Below the pieces are notes generated by a model that saw nothing but the letters and a program-made list of their open reading frames with translations, did no database searches and was not told where the DNA came from. From Tepidiphilus olei (GTDB lineage Bacteria > Pseudomonadota > Gammaproteobacteria > Burkholderiales > Rhodocyclaceae), in contig NZ_SBHO01000001.1 of assembly GCF_006980705.1 (NCBI RefSeq), positions 62,001-126,000 of the forward strand: a DNA stretch of 64,000 bases, read 5' to 3'. This document shows positions 34,493 to 43,194 of this stretch, one piece after another. The translations under genes and the position numbers were made by a program. Within the stretch, counting starts at the first letter, position 1; every line of letters starts with the position of its first letter.

Positions 34493-36289
34493 ATGAGTGA
34501 ATATCGTGCCCCGCTGAAAGACATGCGTTTCGTGCTCGAAGAGCTGATCGGCCTCGAGCGGATCGCCCGCCTGCCGCAATGCGAGGAGGCGAGCCCCGAC
34601 GTGGTGGCGGCCATCCTCGAAGAGGGCGGCAAGTTCGCCGAAGAAGTGCTCGCCCCCCTGAATCGGGTCGGTGACGTGCACGGGGCCGTGTGGCAGGAGG
34701 GCGAAGTGAAGACGGCGCCCGGCTGGAAGGAGGCCTACACCGCTTTCCGCCAGGGGGGGTGGACGGCGCTTGCCTGCTCGCCCGAGTTCGGCGGGCAAGG
34801 GTTGCCCAAGGTGGTGGCCACCGCCGTGATGGAGTTGTGGAAAGGCTCGAACCTCGCCTTCTCGCTGTGCCCCATGCTCACCCAGGGGGCGATCGAGGCC
34901 CTCATGCTGTGCGGCTCGCCCGAGCAGAAGAAGATGTACCTGCCCAAGATGGTGAGCGGCGAGTGGACCGGCACGATGAACCTCACCGAGCCGCAGGCCG
35001 GCTCCGACCTCTCGGCGGTGCGCACCCGCGCCGAGCCGGTGGGCGACGGCACCTACAAGCTCTACGGCCAGAAGATCTTCATCACCTACGGCGAACACGA
35101 CCTGGCCGAGAACATCGTGCACCTCGTGCTCGCGCGCCTGCCCGGCGCGCCCGAGGGGGTGAAGGGCATCTCCCTCTTCGTCGTGCCGAAATTCCTCGTC
35201 AATGCCGACGGCAGCCTCGGGGCGCGCAACGACGTGCGCTGTGTTTCCATCGAACACAAGCTCGGCATCCACGCCAGCCCCACCTGCGTGCTCTCTTTCG
35301 GTGACCACGGCGGCGCGGTCGGCACCCTGGTGGGTGAGCCCAACCGCGGTCTCGAATACATGTTCATCATGATGAACGAGGCGCGCTTCGCCGTCGGCCT
35401 CGAAGGTCTGGCGCTGTCCGAGCGCGCCTATCAGAAGGCGCTCTCCTACGCCAAGGAGCGCGTCCAGGGGTTCGAAGTCGGGGTCAAGAGCGGACCTCGC
35501 GTGCCCATCATCCGCCACCCCGACGTGCGACGCATGCTGATGCTGATGAAATCGCAGACCGAGGCCATGCGTGCGCTCGCCTATACGGTGGGGGCGGCGT
35601 TCGACCTGGCCCATCACCATCCGGACGAGTCGGTGCGCCAGCGCAGCCGCGGTTTCGTCGAGCTCATGACCCCCGTGGTCAAGGGGTGGTGCACCGAGAA
35701 CTCAGTGACCATCGCCTCGCTCGGCATCCAGGTGCATGGCGGCATGGGGTTCATCGAAGAGACGGGCGCAGCGCAGCACTACCGTGATGCGCGCATCACC
35801 CCCATCTACGAAGGGACCACCGCGATCCAGTCCAACGATCTCATCGGCCGCAAGATCGCCCGCAACGGCGGCGTCATCGCCCGCGGGCTCATCGAAGAGA
35901 TGCGGCTGGCGGCGGAGAAACTGCGTGCCCAGCCCGGCGAGGAATTCGGCGTGCTTGCGCGCCGGCTGGGCGCCGGCATCGACGCTCTGGAAAAAGGCGT
36001 GGCCTACATCCTCGAGACCTACGGGTCCAATCCAAAAGCGGCCCATGCGGTCTCGGTGCCGCTGCTCGAGCTCTTCGGCATCGTCTGCGGCGGCTGGCAG
36101 CTCGGTCTGTCGGCGCTGGTGGCGGCCAAGCGTCTGGCCGAAGGGGCGGAAGATTCGGCGTTCTACCGGGCCAAGATCGGCACGGCGCGTTTCTATGCCG
36201 ACCATGTCCTCGCCCGCGCCCCGGCCCTGGGCGTGACGGTCAGCGAAGGCTCGGCCGGCGTGCTCGCACTCGACGAGGAGATGTTCTGA
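34493..36289 (+). CDS. Acyl-CoA dehydrogenase (long, about 600-residue class)
   Basis: 598 residues. N-terminal, middle (MNLTEPQAGSDLSAVRTRAEP) and C-terminal FAD domains are present, and IYEGTTAIQSNDLIGRKI carries the predicted catalytic Glu. A further helical C-terminal domain, as in FadE5/DmdC-like enzymes, explains the length. It oxidises an acyl-CoA and reduces ETF, matching the upstream etfBA. The leader contains an 8-bp GC hairpin, CCGGAGCC/GGCTCCGG (34441-34458), without a T run. Confidence 0.9.
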   Translation: MSEYRAPLKDMRFVLEELIGLERIARLPQCEEASPDVVAAILEEGGKFAEEVLAPLNRVGDVHGAVWQEGEVKTAPGWKEAYTAFRQGGWTALACSPEFGGQGLPKVVATAVMELWKGSNLAFSLCPMLTQGAIEALMLCGSPEQKKMYLPKMVSGEWTGTMNLTEPQAGSDLSAVRTRAEPVGDGTYKLYGQKIFITYGEHDLAENIVHLVLARLPGAPEGVKGISLFVVPKFLVNADGSLGARNDVRCVSIEHKLGIHASPTCVLSFGDHGGAVGTLVGEPNRGLEYMFIMMNEARFAVGLEGLALSERAYQKALSYAKERVQGFEVGVKSGPRVPIIRHPDVRRMLMLMKSQTEAMRALAYTVGAAFDLAHHHPDESVRQRSRGFVELMTPVVKGWCTENSVTIASLGIQVHGGMGFIEETGAAQHYRDARITPIYEGTTAIQSNDLIGRKIARNGGVIARGLIEEMRLAAEKLRAQPGEEFGVLARRLGAGIDALEKGVAYILETYGSNPKAAHAVSVPLLELFGIVCGGWQLGLSALVAAKRLAEGAEDSAFYRAKIGTARFYADHVLARAPALGVTVSEGSAGVLALDEEMF

Positions 36290-36312
36290 ACCTGGGTAAC
36301 GAGGGACGTCCC

Positions 36313-37974
36313 ATGATGAAACGCCTGCTCCTTGGTGTACTCGCGCTCGTTGCCATCGCCGTGGCTGCGCTGGTGGTGTTCGTAGCCACTTTCGATGCGG
36401 CGCGCTACCGCGACGAGATCGACCGCTGGGCGCAGGCCCACCTGGGGCGTTCCCTCGAGGTGCGGGGTGAGTTGCAGCTCGCGCTCTGGCCCCGGCTCGC
36501 GCTCGAAGCGCAGGCGGTGAGCCTGGGCAATCCGCCGGGGTTCACTTCCCCCGCCCTGGCCGAGATTGATCGGCTCGCGCTCGGGGTGGACCCTTGGGCA
36601 CTGTTCTCCCGCCGGCTCGAGGTGGATGCGCTCACGCTGGAAGGTGTGCGCCTGTACCTCGAGCGCCGCTCCGACGGGCGGGAGAACTGGCGGTTCGACC
36701 GTCCGACGTCCATGGCCGCGCCGTCCGGAGCCGAGGCCGAACCCGCGCCTGCGGCCGAGCCGGCGGGGGCGCGGGCGGCCGCCCTGCCGCTTGCTTTGGG
36801 CCGCGTGGCGGTGCGCGAGGCGTATGTCCTGTGGTATGGGGCGGAGCGCGAGCAACCATTTCGCCTCGGGCCGCTCGCGCTCGAGGCCGGGCCGGTGGCG
36901 TTCGAGGCACCGGTGCCGCTGAAAGCGACCCTGGTGCTGTCCAAGCTCAGCCAGATAAGCCTGGAAGGCCGGCTGGAGCAGTGGCAGCACGCGCCGCGCT
37001 GGGTGGGGCGGCTGGAAGTGCCGGAGTTCGATCTTCGCGCTTGGCTCGAGGCGCAGGGCGTGGCGCTCGATCTGCCGTCGTCCCTTCTACGTCGGGTGAG
37101 CCTGTCTTCCGACATGCAGGCCGACGCCGCCGCGCTGCACCTGGACGCGCTCGAGCTCCGTGTAGACGAGGTCGCGCTGCAAGGGCGGCTCGGGGCAGAT
37201 CTGCGAGGCGATCGCGTGGAGACGGCGCTCACCGGAACCGCCTACGGCGGGACCCTGCGCCTCGAGGCGAGCCTGAACGATCTCGCCGGGTCGCCTCACT
37301 GGCAGGGCGAAGGGGGGTTCAGGGGCGTCGACGTGGCGCGTCTGCTCACCGCCGTGCACGGCAAATCTTTGCTCACCGGCCAAGGAAGCGTCGACTTTGC
37401 CCTGCGCGGGCGGGGGCTGACGGCTGAGGAGGCGCTGCGCTCGGCCCAGGGCACGCTGCGCGCACAGGTGCGCGACGGGGCCGTGCTAGGGGTAGACGTC
37501 GAACGGCTGTTGCGCGATGCTTCGGCCGTGCTGCGCGGCGAGCGGCCGACCGGCGGCGGCAGGGACCGCACGCCGTTCGAAGAGCTCTCCGGCAGCGGGG
37601 TGCTGGCCGGTGGTGTGTTGCGCAACGACGATCTCTTCGGCCGCACGGCGCTCTTCACCGCCGAGGGTGCCGGCCGCGTGGATCTGATCCGCTCGCGGCT
37701 CGATTATCGCCTGCAGGTGCGATTGGCCGCCACGCCCGAGGTGCAGCGAGACGGACCGCTCGCCATCCTGCTCGGGTTGCCGATCCCGCTGGAAGTGACG
37801 GGGCCGCTCGCTTCGCCCTCCTACCGGGTGGTGACCGAGGAACTGGCCAAGGATTTTGCCAAGGAGGCGATCCGGCGACGGATCGCCCCGACGCAGGAGG
37901 AATCGCAGCAGGAAGAAGCGCCACCGGTCGTCCCCGCGGTGAAGGAGATCTTCCGCGGCTTGATCGGTCGCTGA
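36313..37974 (+). CDS. AsmA family protein
   Basis: 553 residues. An N-terminal membrane anchor (about 5-27) is followed by the AsmA domain (FDAARYRDEIDRWAQAHLGRSLEVRGELQLA in part) and a C-terminal AsmA_2 segment (RSAQGTLRAQVRDGAVLGVDVERL). AsmA-like proteins are elongated bridge proteins linked to phospholipid transport and outer membrane assembly. An Ala/Pro/Glu-rich linker sits at about 140-160. 23 bases after the acyl-CoA dehydrogenase. Confidence 0.85.
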   Translation: MMKRLLLGVLALVAIAVAALVVFVATFDAARYRDEIDRWAQAHLGRSLEVRGELQLALWPRLALEAQAVSLGNPPGFTSPALAEIDRLALGVDPWALFSRRLEVDALTLEGVRLYLERRSDGRENWRFDRPTSMAAPSGAEAEPAPAAEPAGARAAALPLALGRVAVREAYVLWYGAEREQPFRLGPLALEAGPVAFEAPVPLKATLVLSKLSQISLEGRLEQWQHAPRWVGRLEVPEFDLRAWLEAQGVALDLPSSLLRRVSLSSDMQADAAALHLDALELRVDEVALQGRLGADLRGDRVETALTGTAYGGTLRLEASLNDLAGSPHWQGEGGFRGVDVARLLTAVHGKSLLTGQGSVDFALRGRGLTAEEALRSAQGTLRAQVRDGAVLGVDVERLLRDASAVLRGERPTGGGRDRTPFEELSGSGVLAGGVLRNDDLFGRTALFTAEGAGRVDLIRSRLDYRLQVRLAATPEVQRDGPLAILLGLPIPLEVTGPLASPSYRVVTEELAKDFAKEAIRRRIAPTQEESQQEEAPPVVPAVKEIFRGLIGR

Positions 37975-37993
37975 AACGGGTACGAGCGGGGAA

Positions 37994-38010
37994 TCCGCCC
38001 CGTGGGCGGA
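37994..38010. terminator. Hairpin between convergent asmA-like and ppiC-like genes
   Basis: TCCGCCC (37994-38000), CGT loop, GGGCGGA (38004-38010), extendable with GAA/TTC on the outside. It sits in the 46-bp gap between two convergent genes and probably serves both. Confidence 0.5.
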
Positions 38011-38020
38011 CTTCTCGCGC

Positions 38021-38806
38021 TTACTCGACCTTGGCTTTGGCGACCAGTTCTTCGAGATGATTCTGGATCTTTTGTTGCTGCAGCTGCTGTTCGATCTGCG
38101 GGCGGATCTGTTCGAGCGGCGGCGGGCTTTGCGGACGCACGTCGTCGACGTGGATCACGTGGTAGCCGAACTGGGTCTTGACCGGGGTCTTGGAGGTCTC
38201 GCCCTTCTGCATCTTGCCCAGCGCCGTGCCGAAATCTGGTACGAACATGTCGGGCGTCACCCAGCCGAGATCGCCCCCCCTGTCTTTACTGCCCGGGTCT
38301 TGCGACTGCTTGACCAGCTCGTCCCATGAGGCGCCTTTCCCGAGTTTGGCGATGATGTCCTTGGCTTCCTCTTCTTTTTCCACGAGGATGTGGCGCGTGT
38401 GGAATTCATCGCCCGAGTACATCGCCGTGATTTTCGCGTAGGCGTTCTTGATCTCTTCTTCGCTCACGGGGTTCTTGGCCACGAAATCCTTGAGGTAGGC
38501 GCGAACGAGCACGCCCTGGCGGGCGAGCTCCATCTCGGCCTTCACTTCGGCTTTCTTGTCGAGCCCCGCCTTCTTCGCCTGCTCGGCGATGACGGCACGG
38601 CGGATGAGTTCCTCCTTGACTGCCTGACGCAGCTGCTCGTTGTCGGGCAGCCCCTGGGCGACCTGTTCCTTGATGATCACGTCCATGTAGATCTGGGGAA
38701 TGGGCTGTCCATTGACCTTGGCGACGTGTTGGGCCATGGCGGGCAGGGCGACGAGTCCGAGCCCGAGGACGGCGGCCCGGACGGGAGTGCGGAGTTTGGC
38801 GTACAT
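38021..38806 (-). CDS. Parvulin-type periplasmic peptidyl-prolyl isomerase (PpiC/PrsA-like)
   Basis: 261 residues. Signal peptide of about 24 residues (AVLGLGLVALPAMA), a SurA-N-like helical chaperone part, then a parvulin domain (about 130-225): HTRHILVEKEEEAKDII, LGWVTPDMFVPDF, TQFGYHVIHVDDVR. The C-terminal Gln-rich helix (QIEQQLQQQKIQ) is typical. It helps outer membrane protein folding. The start at 38806 opens the signal peptide. Confidence 0.9.
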   Translation of the reverse strand: MYAKLRTPVRAAVLGLGLVALPAMAQHVAKVNGQPIPQIYMDVIIKEQVAQGLPDNEQLRQAVKEELIRRAVIAEQAKKAGLDKKAEVKAEMELARQGVLVRAYLKDFVAKNPVSEEEIKNAYAKITAMYSGDEFHTRHILVEKEEEAKDIIAKLGKGASWDELVKQSQDPGSKDRGGDLGWVTPDMFVPDFGTALGKMQKGETSKTPVKTQFGYHVIHVDDVRPQSPPPLEQIRPQIEQQLQQQKIQNHLEELVAKAKVE

Positions 38807-38920
38807 GGGTTTCCTTTCACGGATGAAGAATCGGCGCGCCGTGACGGGCACCGTAGCATGGAGTTTAACCGATGGCGGAAGAAAGGTGGATGCGTCCGTG
38901 TTGCAAAATGCAAGCACGTC

Positions 38921-39187
38921 TCACTCCCCTGGAGCGAGCGCGGTGATGGCCAGTGCATGCACGCCTCGCTGCATCAGATCGCCCGCGGCGGCGAACACCA
39001 GACGATGGCGCTGCACCCGGGACAGCCCCGCGAAGCGCGGCGAGACGATGCGCACGCGGTAATGTCCGCCGCCGGCCGCTCCGGCGTGGCCGGCGTGCGC
39101 GGCGCTATCGTCGTGGATCTCCAGCTCGAGCGGTTCGAGTGCCTGCAGGCGCCGGCGCAGCGCGACGACACGTTCGGGTTCAAGCAT
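38921..39187 (-). CDS. bolA: BolA family protein
   Basis: 88 residues with the BolA/IbaG fold: LELEIHDDSAAHAGHAGAAGGGHYRVRIVSPRFAG (conserved His and the SPRFAG loop), RVQRHRLVFAAAGDLM and HALAITAL. BolA proteins bind Fe-S clusters with monothiol glutaredoxins and affect envelope gene expression. Its start overlaps the end of yciB by 8 bases, giving the common yciB-bolA-ppiC order. Confidence 0.9.
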   Translation of the reverse strand: MLEPERVVALRRRLQALEPLELEIHDDSAAHAGHAGAAGGGHYRVRIVSPRFAGLSRVQRHRLVFAAAGDLMQRGVHALAITALAPGE

Positions 39188-39782
39188 CGGATTTTTCCTC
39201 TTGCAGATGACGGGACAACCAAAGGGATTGGGCGAGCACGAAGAGCACGGTCGCTCCTAGGGTGCCGAAGAGCTTGAAATTCACCCAGGCCGCTTCGGAA
39301 TAATTCCATGCGACGTAGAGATTGAGCGCCCCGAGCACGAGAAAGAATCCGCTCCACAAGTCGGAGAGGTGCGCCCAGACGGGGTCGGGAAGTCGCAGCT
39401 GCGCCTGCATGGCGCTGCGGATCAGATTGCGGCGCAAAAGCCGGGCGCCGATGAGCGCGGCGGCGAAACTCCAGTACAGCGCCGTGGGCTTCCACTGGAT
39501 GAAGGCGGGATCGTGCAGGAAGAGCGTCGCCCCGCCCAGGACCGTGACCAGAGCGAAACTCACCCACAGCATGCGATCGACGGGGCGCCCGCGCAGGCGC
39601 AACGCCAGGATCTGGGCGACGGTCGCGAGCATCGTCGCGGCAGTGGCGATCAGAAGGGGCAGGGTCGAAGGGGGCGCTGCCAAGACGGTTCCCAAGGGAG
39701 CGACCGCTTCGGGAAAGAGTCCGGCGACTCGATAAGCGAGAAAGAAGACGAGAATGGGAAGGAGGTCGAAAAGCAGTTTCAT
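39180..39782 (-). CDS. yciB: YciB/IspA-type inner membrane protein (septation protein A)
   Basis: 200 residues with five to six membrane helices: MKLLFDLLPILVFFLAYRV, IQWKPTALYWSFAAALIGARLL, NFKLFGTLGATVLFVLAQSLWL. The family acts in cell envelope synthesis and septation. ATG at 39782 overlaps the stop of the sensor kinase gene (ATGA). Confidence 0.92.
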   Translation of the reverse strand: MKLLFDLLPILVFFLAYRVAGLFPEAVAPLGTVLAAPPSTLPLLIATAATMLATVAQILALRLRGRPVDRMLWVSFALVTVLGGATLFLHDPAFIQWKPTALYWSFAAALIGARLLRRNLIRSAMQAQLRLPDPVWAHLSDLWSGFFLVLGALNLYVAWNYSEAAWVNFKLFGTLGATVLFVLAQSLWLSRHLQEEKSDA

Positions 39783-41170
39783 GGGGCGTCCTGCGAGGAG
39801 GAAGGGTTGGGAAGCGGAGGGGGTGTGGGCGGCAGTTCGAGGGTCACGGCAAGCCCGCCGCCGTCGCGGTTGGCGAGCGTGAGGCGCCCGCCGAGCGCCT
39901 CGATGGTGCGCTTGACGATGGCTAGCCCCAAGCCCGAGCCCGTCACGCCGCTGCGCATGGCCGATTCGGTACGCGCAAAAGGGGCGAGCACCCGCTCGAG
40001 CTGGTCTTCGGGAATGCCTGGGCCGCGGTCGGCCACGGTAAGCATGGGGACGGCGGCATCCTCGTCGAGCAGGATCTCGATGGGGCGTTCGGTCCCGGCA
40101 TATTTCTTCGCGTTGTCGATGAGGTTGACCAGCACCCGGCGCAAGGCCGCGCGATTGGCGCGCACGAAGATGCGGGGCGCGTCGCTTTTCCATTCGATGG
40201 GCGTGCCGCGCAAACGTTCCTTGGCCACGACTTCTTCGACGAGGGCATTGAGCTCGAAGGTTTCGTCGGCGGCGAGCGCGTCCACCTTGGCATAGTCGAG
40301 AAACTGGCCGACGATGCGATCGATGTCGTCGAGGTCGGCCTCCAACGCCCGGGCTTCGTGCTCGTCGATGGCGAGCATCGCCAAAGCGAGCCGCAAGCGC
40401 GTAAGGGGGGTGCGCACGTCGTGCGATACGCCGGCGAGGATGAGCGCCCGCTCGGTTTCATTGAGCCGCAGCCGCTCGACCATGGTGTTGAAGGCAAGCA
40501 CCAGTTGGGCGAGCTCGGCCGAGGCGGGCATGGGCAGCAAGGTGGGCTGGCCGCCGGCGGCCACCGTCTCGGCGGCGCGGCGCAGCACGCGCAGCGGGCC
40601 GCTGATCCAGCGGGCAATGACGAAGGCGCCGAAGAGCGCCAGCACGAGGATGACCCCGGCGAGCATCATCCATTGCCAAGGGTCGGGACGGGGGATGCGT
40701 TCGGGGGGAAAACGCAGCCAGTAGCCGCGCGGATCGTCCGGCGAGAGGCGGAAATATACCCACAGTCCGGGCTGGTCGCGCCAGCTCTTCCCTACCTGGG
40801 TAGAGGGGCCGAGCAGTCGGCGCAGTTCCTCCTGCAGGGCGCGATCGGGGTCGTCGTCGGGCAGCGGCTCGACTTCGTCGCCGAAATCGGCCGGGTAGAC
40901 GGCAATCCCCTCGAGCGTGACCCAATCGATCATCAAGTCGCCCTGGAAACGCTGCGGGGTGTGGCGCAGCGCCGAGCGCGTCAGGTTGATCACCGAGGCG
41001 ATCAGCCGGGCATTGTCGCGGGCACGCTGTTCCGTCTCGATCTGCCAGGACAGCCACCACCAGCTGGTGGCGGCGGCAAGGAGCAGCGCGGTGATCGAGA
41101 CGAAAAGCTGCCAGAAGAGGCTCACCCGGCACAGCAGTGCCCGTAGCCCTTTTTCACGCGACTCGCTCAT
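39779..41170 (-). CDS. EnvZ-like sensor histidine kinase
   Basis: 463 residues. Membrane helices at about 18-40 and 168-187 flank a roughly 125-residue periplasmic sensor domain. HAMP is at about 188-240, the phospho-accepting His is H250 (GVSHDVRTPLTRLR), and the ATPase domain has NLIDNAKKYAG, DRGPGIP and GSGLGLAIVKR. The proline-rich tail ends at the yciB overlap. It forms an operon with the OmpR-like regulator by ATGA overlap. Signal unknown; osmolarity or porin control is an inference from the EnvZ class. Confidence 0.9.
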   Translation of the reverse strand: MSESREKGLRALLCRVSLFWQLFVSITALLLAAATSWWWLSWQIETEQRARDNARLIASVINLTRSALRHTPQRFQGDLMIDWVTLEGIAVYPADFGDEVEPLPDDDPDRALQEELRRLLGPSTQVGKSWRDQPGLWVYFRLSPDDPRGYWLRFPPERIPRPDPWQWMMLAGVILVLALFGAFVIARWISGPLRVLRRAAETVAAGGQPTLLPMPASAELAQLVLAFNTMVERLRLNETERALILAGVSHDVRTPLTRLRLALAMLAIDEHEARALEADLDDIDRIVGQFLDYAKVDALAADETFELNALVEEVVAKERLRGTPIEWKSDAPRIFVRANRAALRRVLVNLIDNAKKYAGTERPIEILLDEDAAVPMLTVADRGPGIPEDQLERVLAPFARTESAMRSGVTGSGLGLAIVKRTIEALGGRLTLANRDGGGLAVTLELPPTPPPLPNPSSSQDAP

Positions 41171-41910
41171 GGCGAGGATTCAGGCTCCTCGGCAGGCGCA
41201 TCGGGGACGAAGACGTAGCCCACGCCCCAGACGGTCTGGATGTAGCGCGGTTTGCTCGGATCGGGTTCGACGAGGCGGCGCAGGCGGCTGATCTGCACGT
41301 CGATGGCGCGATCGAAGGGACCATGTTCCCGGCCACGGGCGAGCTCCATGAGCTTGTCGCGGGTCATGGGCTGGTTGGGATGTTCGGCGAGCACGCGCAG
41401 GACGGCGAATTCGCCGGTAGTGAGCGGAATTTCCTCACCGTGGCGCGTCAGGCGGCGCGTGGTGAGGTCGAGCACGTTGTCGCCGAAAACTACCGTACCC
41501 CCTTGGGGCGCCGGGGCGCCGAGCGGTTCGCGCGGGCGGCGGCGCATCACGGCGTGGATGCGCGCCACCAGTTCGCGCGGGTTGAAGGGCTTGGGCAAAT
41601 AATCGTCCGCGCCCAGCTCCAGCCCGCGGATACGGTCTTCCTCGTCACCCTTGGCGGTGAGCATGATGACCCCGAGCGGTGCCTCGCGCTGGCGTAGACG
41701 GCGCAACAGCGTGAGCCCATCTTCGCCCGGTAGCATCAGGTCGAGAATGACCATGTCGAAATGCTCGCGCTCCAACGCCCGCTCCATGGCTGCCCCGTCG
41801 GCCACGGCCTTGACGGGAAAACCCTGGGTTTGCAGAAAGCGCGTGAGCAGCTCGCGCAGGCGGGCGTCGTCATCGACGAGCAGGACGCGGCAACGGCCGA
41901 TCTCATTCAT
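41167..41910 (-). CDS. ompR: OmpR-like response regulator
   Basis: 247 residues. Receiver domain (1-125) with DDD at 13-15, phospho-accepting D57 (MVILDLMLPGEDG) and a Lys in LPKPFNPREL. Winged-helix DNA-binding domain (about 145-240) ends with KPRYIQTVWGVGYVFVPD. Partner of the adjacent kinase. Confidence 0.9.
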   Translation of the reverse strand: MNEIGRCRVLLVDDDARLRELLTRFLQTQGFPVKAVADGAAMERALEREHFDMVILDLMLPGEDGLTLLRRLRQREAPLGVIMLTAKGDEEDRIRGLELGADDYLPKPFNPRELVARIHAVMRRRPREPLGAPAPQGGTVVFGDNVLDLTTRRLTRHGEEIPLTTGEFAVLRVLAEHPNQPMTRDKLMELARGREHGPFDRAIDVQISRLRRLVEPDPSKPRYIQTVWGVGYVFVPDAPAEEPESSP

Positions 41911-41995
41911 GGTGCGATCCTCCCCGGCTGGAAAAACGTCAACGGCGTTCGATGGAATTGTCGCAGATCACGCGCGAAAAAGCCCCACCCGGCGG

Positions 41996-42001
41996 TAAAA
42001 T
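41996..42001 (+). promoter_or_regulatory. -10 element of tsaB, suggesting a leaderless transcript
   Basis: TAAAAT ends 6 bases before the tsaB ATG (42008), so transcription would begin at or next to the ATG. No Shine-Dalgarno sequence and no clear -35 were found. Confidence 0.4.
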
Positions 42002-42007
42002 GCCCGC

Positions 42008-42715
42008 ATGGATCTGCTCGCGATCGAAACTTCCGGCGAAATCGCCTCCGTGGCGCTACAGCGTGGCGATACCGTCTGGGAGCGCCGTCTGCAGGGCTAC
42101 GCCCGACACGCCGAACACCTCTTGCTCGCGGTGCACGCCGTGCTCGCCGAAGCGGGGCTCACCGTGGAGCGGCTCTCCGCCATCGCGTTTGGCGCCGGCC
42201 CCGGGGCCTTCACCGGGCTGAGGCTCGCCTGCGCCACGGCGCAAGGGCTCGCCATGCCGTGGTCGCTGCCGCTCGTGCCCGTTGGTACGCTAGAAGCGCT
42301 GGCGGCGCAGGCGGGCGAGGCAACGGTGCTGGCGCTCGCCGATGCCCGCATGGGGCAATGCTATCACGCCTGGTTTCGTTGCTCCGGGGGGCGCCTCGAA
42401 TCGCTCACCGAAGCGGGCGTGGAGGTACCGGAGGCGGTTCCCCTGCCTCCGGCGGATGGCCCATGGCATATCGTCGGCCAAGGGATGGAGGCGCTGTGGC
42501 CAAGGCTACCGGAGCCCATCCGCGCCGGCGCGCTCGAGGTCGTGCTCGATGCCACGGTCCAGGCCCGCGACCTGCTTCGGCTCGCGCGGCGTGCGTTCGC
42601 CGAGGGGCGGACGGTTCCGCCCTGGGAGGCCGCGCCCTACTACGTGCGCGACAAGGTGGCGCTCACGGCCGAGGAGCAGGCCGCCTTGCGCCAGCGCAGG
42701 ATGCCGGCGCCGTGA
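42008..42715 (+). CDS. tsaB: TsaB, tRNA t6A37 biosynthesis partner of TsaD
   Basis: 235 residues, ASKHA fold: MDLLAIETSGEIASVALQRG and FGAGPGAFTGLRLACATAQGLA. It binds TsaD and TsaE to form t6A in ANN-decoding tRNAs. First of tsaB-rimI-udg4, with a GTGA overlap to rimI. Confidence 0.93.
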   Translation: MDLLAIETSGEIASVALQRGDTVWERRLQGYARHAEHLLLAVHAVLAEAGLTVERLSAIAFGAGPGAFTGLRLACATAQGLAMPWSLPLVPVGTLEALAAQAGEATVLALADARMGQCYHAWFRCSGGRLESLTEAGVEVPEAVPLPPADGPWHIVGQGMEALWPRLPEPIRAGALEVVLDATVQARDLLRLARRAFAEGRTVPPWEAAPYYVRDKVALTAEEQAALRQRRMPAP

Positions 42716-43194
42716 ATTGGCTGCGCCTGCGTGCCATGCGCGAGGACGATCTGCCCTGGGTGACGGCGCTCGAGCGCACCGCGCAGGAAATTCCTTGGAG
42801 CGAAAAGAGCTTCCGCGAGGCGCTCACCGCCGGGTACGCCTGCTGGATGGCGGAAGTGCTGTCCGGGGATGATCCCACGACCGCGGCGGCCGAACCGGTC
42901 GGTTTTCTCATCCTGCTGCTCGTCGCAGGCGAGGCCGAGATCTTGAACCTGGCGATCGACCCGGCCCATCGCGGCCGTGGCCTGGGGCGGGAGATGCTGG
43001 AGGCCGCGCTCGAGGAGGCGCGCGAACGCGGCGCCACCACGGTCTGGCTGGAAGTGCGCGTCTCCAACCAAGCGGCGATCGCCCTCTATCAGCGTAGCGG
43101 TTTTGCCATCGTCGCCCGGCGTCGCGGCTATTACGCCACGCGGGAGGGGGCAAGGGAAGACGCGCTGGTGATGCAGCGGGAACTCGTTCGATGA
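42712..43194 (+). CDS. rimI: RimI-type ribosomal protein acetyltransferase
   Basis: 160 residues of the GNAT family: IPWSEKSFREAL, LNLAIDPAHRGRGLGREMLEAAL (acetyl-CoA loop) and VSNQAAIALYQRSGFAIVARRRGYY. RimI acetylates the N-terminus of ribosomal protein S18. GTG start at 42712 overlaps the tsaB stop and gives NWLRLRAMREDDLP, in line with the family. Confidence 0.92.
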   Translation: MNWLRLRAMREDDLPWVTALERTAQEIPWSEKSFREALTAGYACWMAEVLSGDDPTTAAAEPVGFLILLLVAGEAEILNLAIDPAHRGRGLGREMLEAALEEARERGATTVWLEVRVSNQAAIALYQRSGFAIVARRRGYYATREGAREDALVMQRELVR

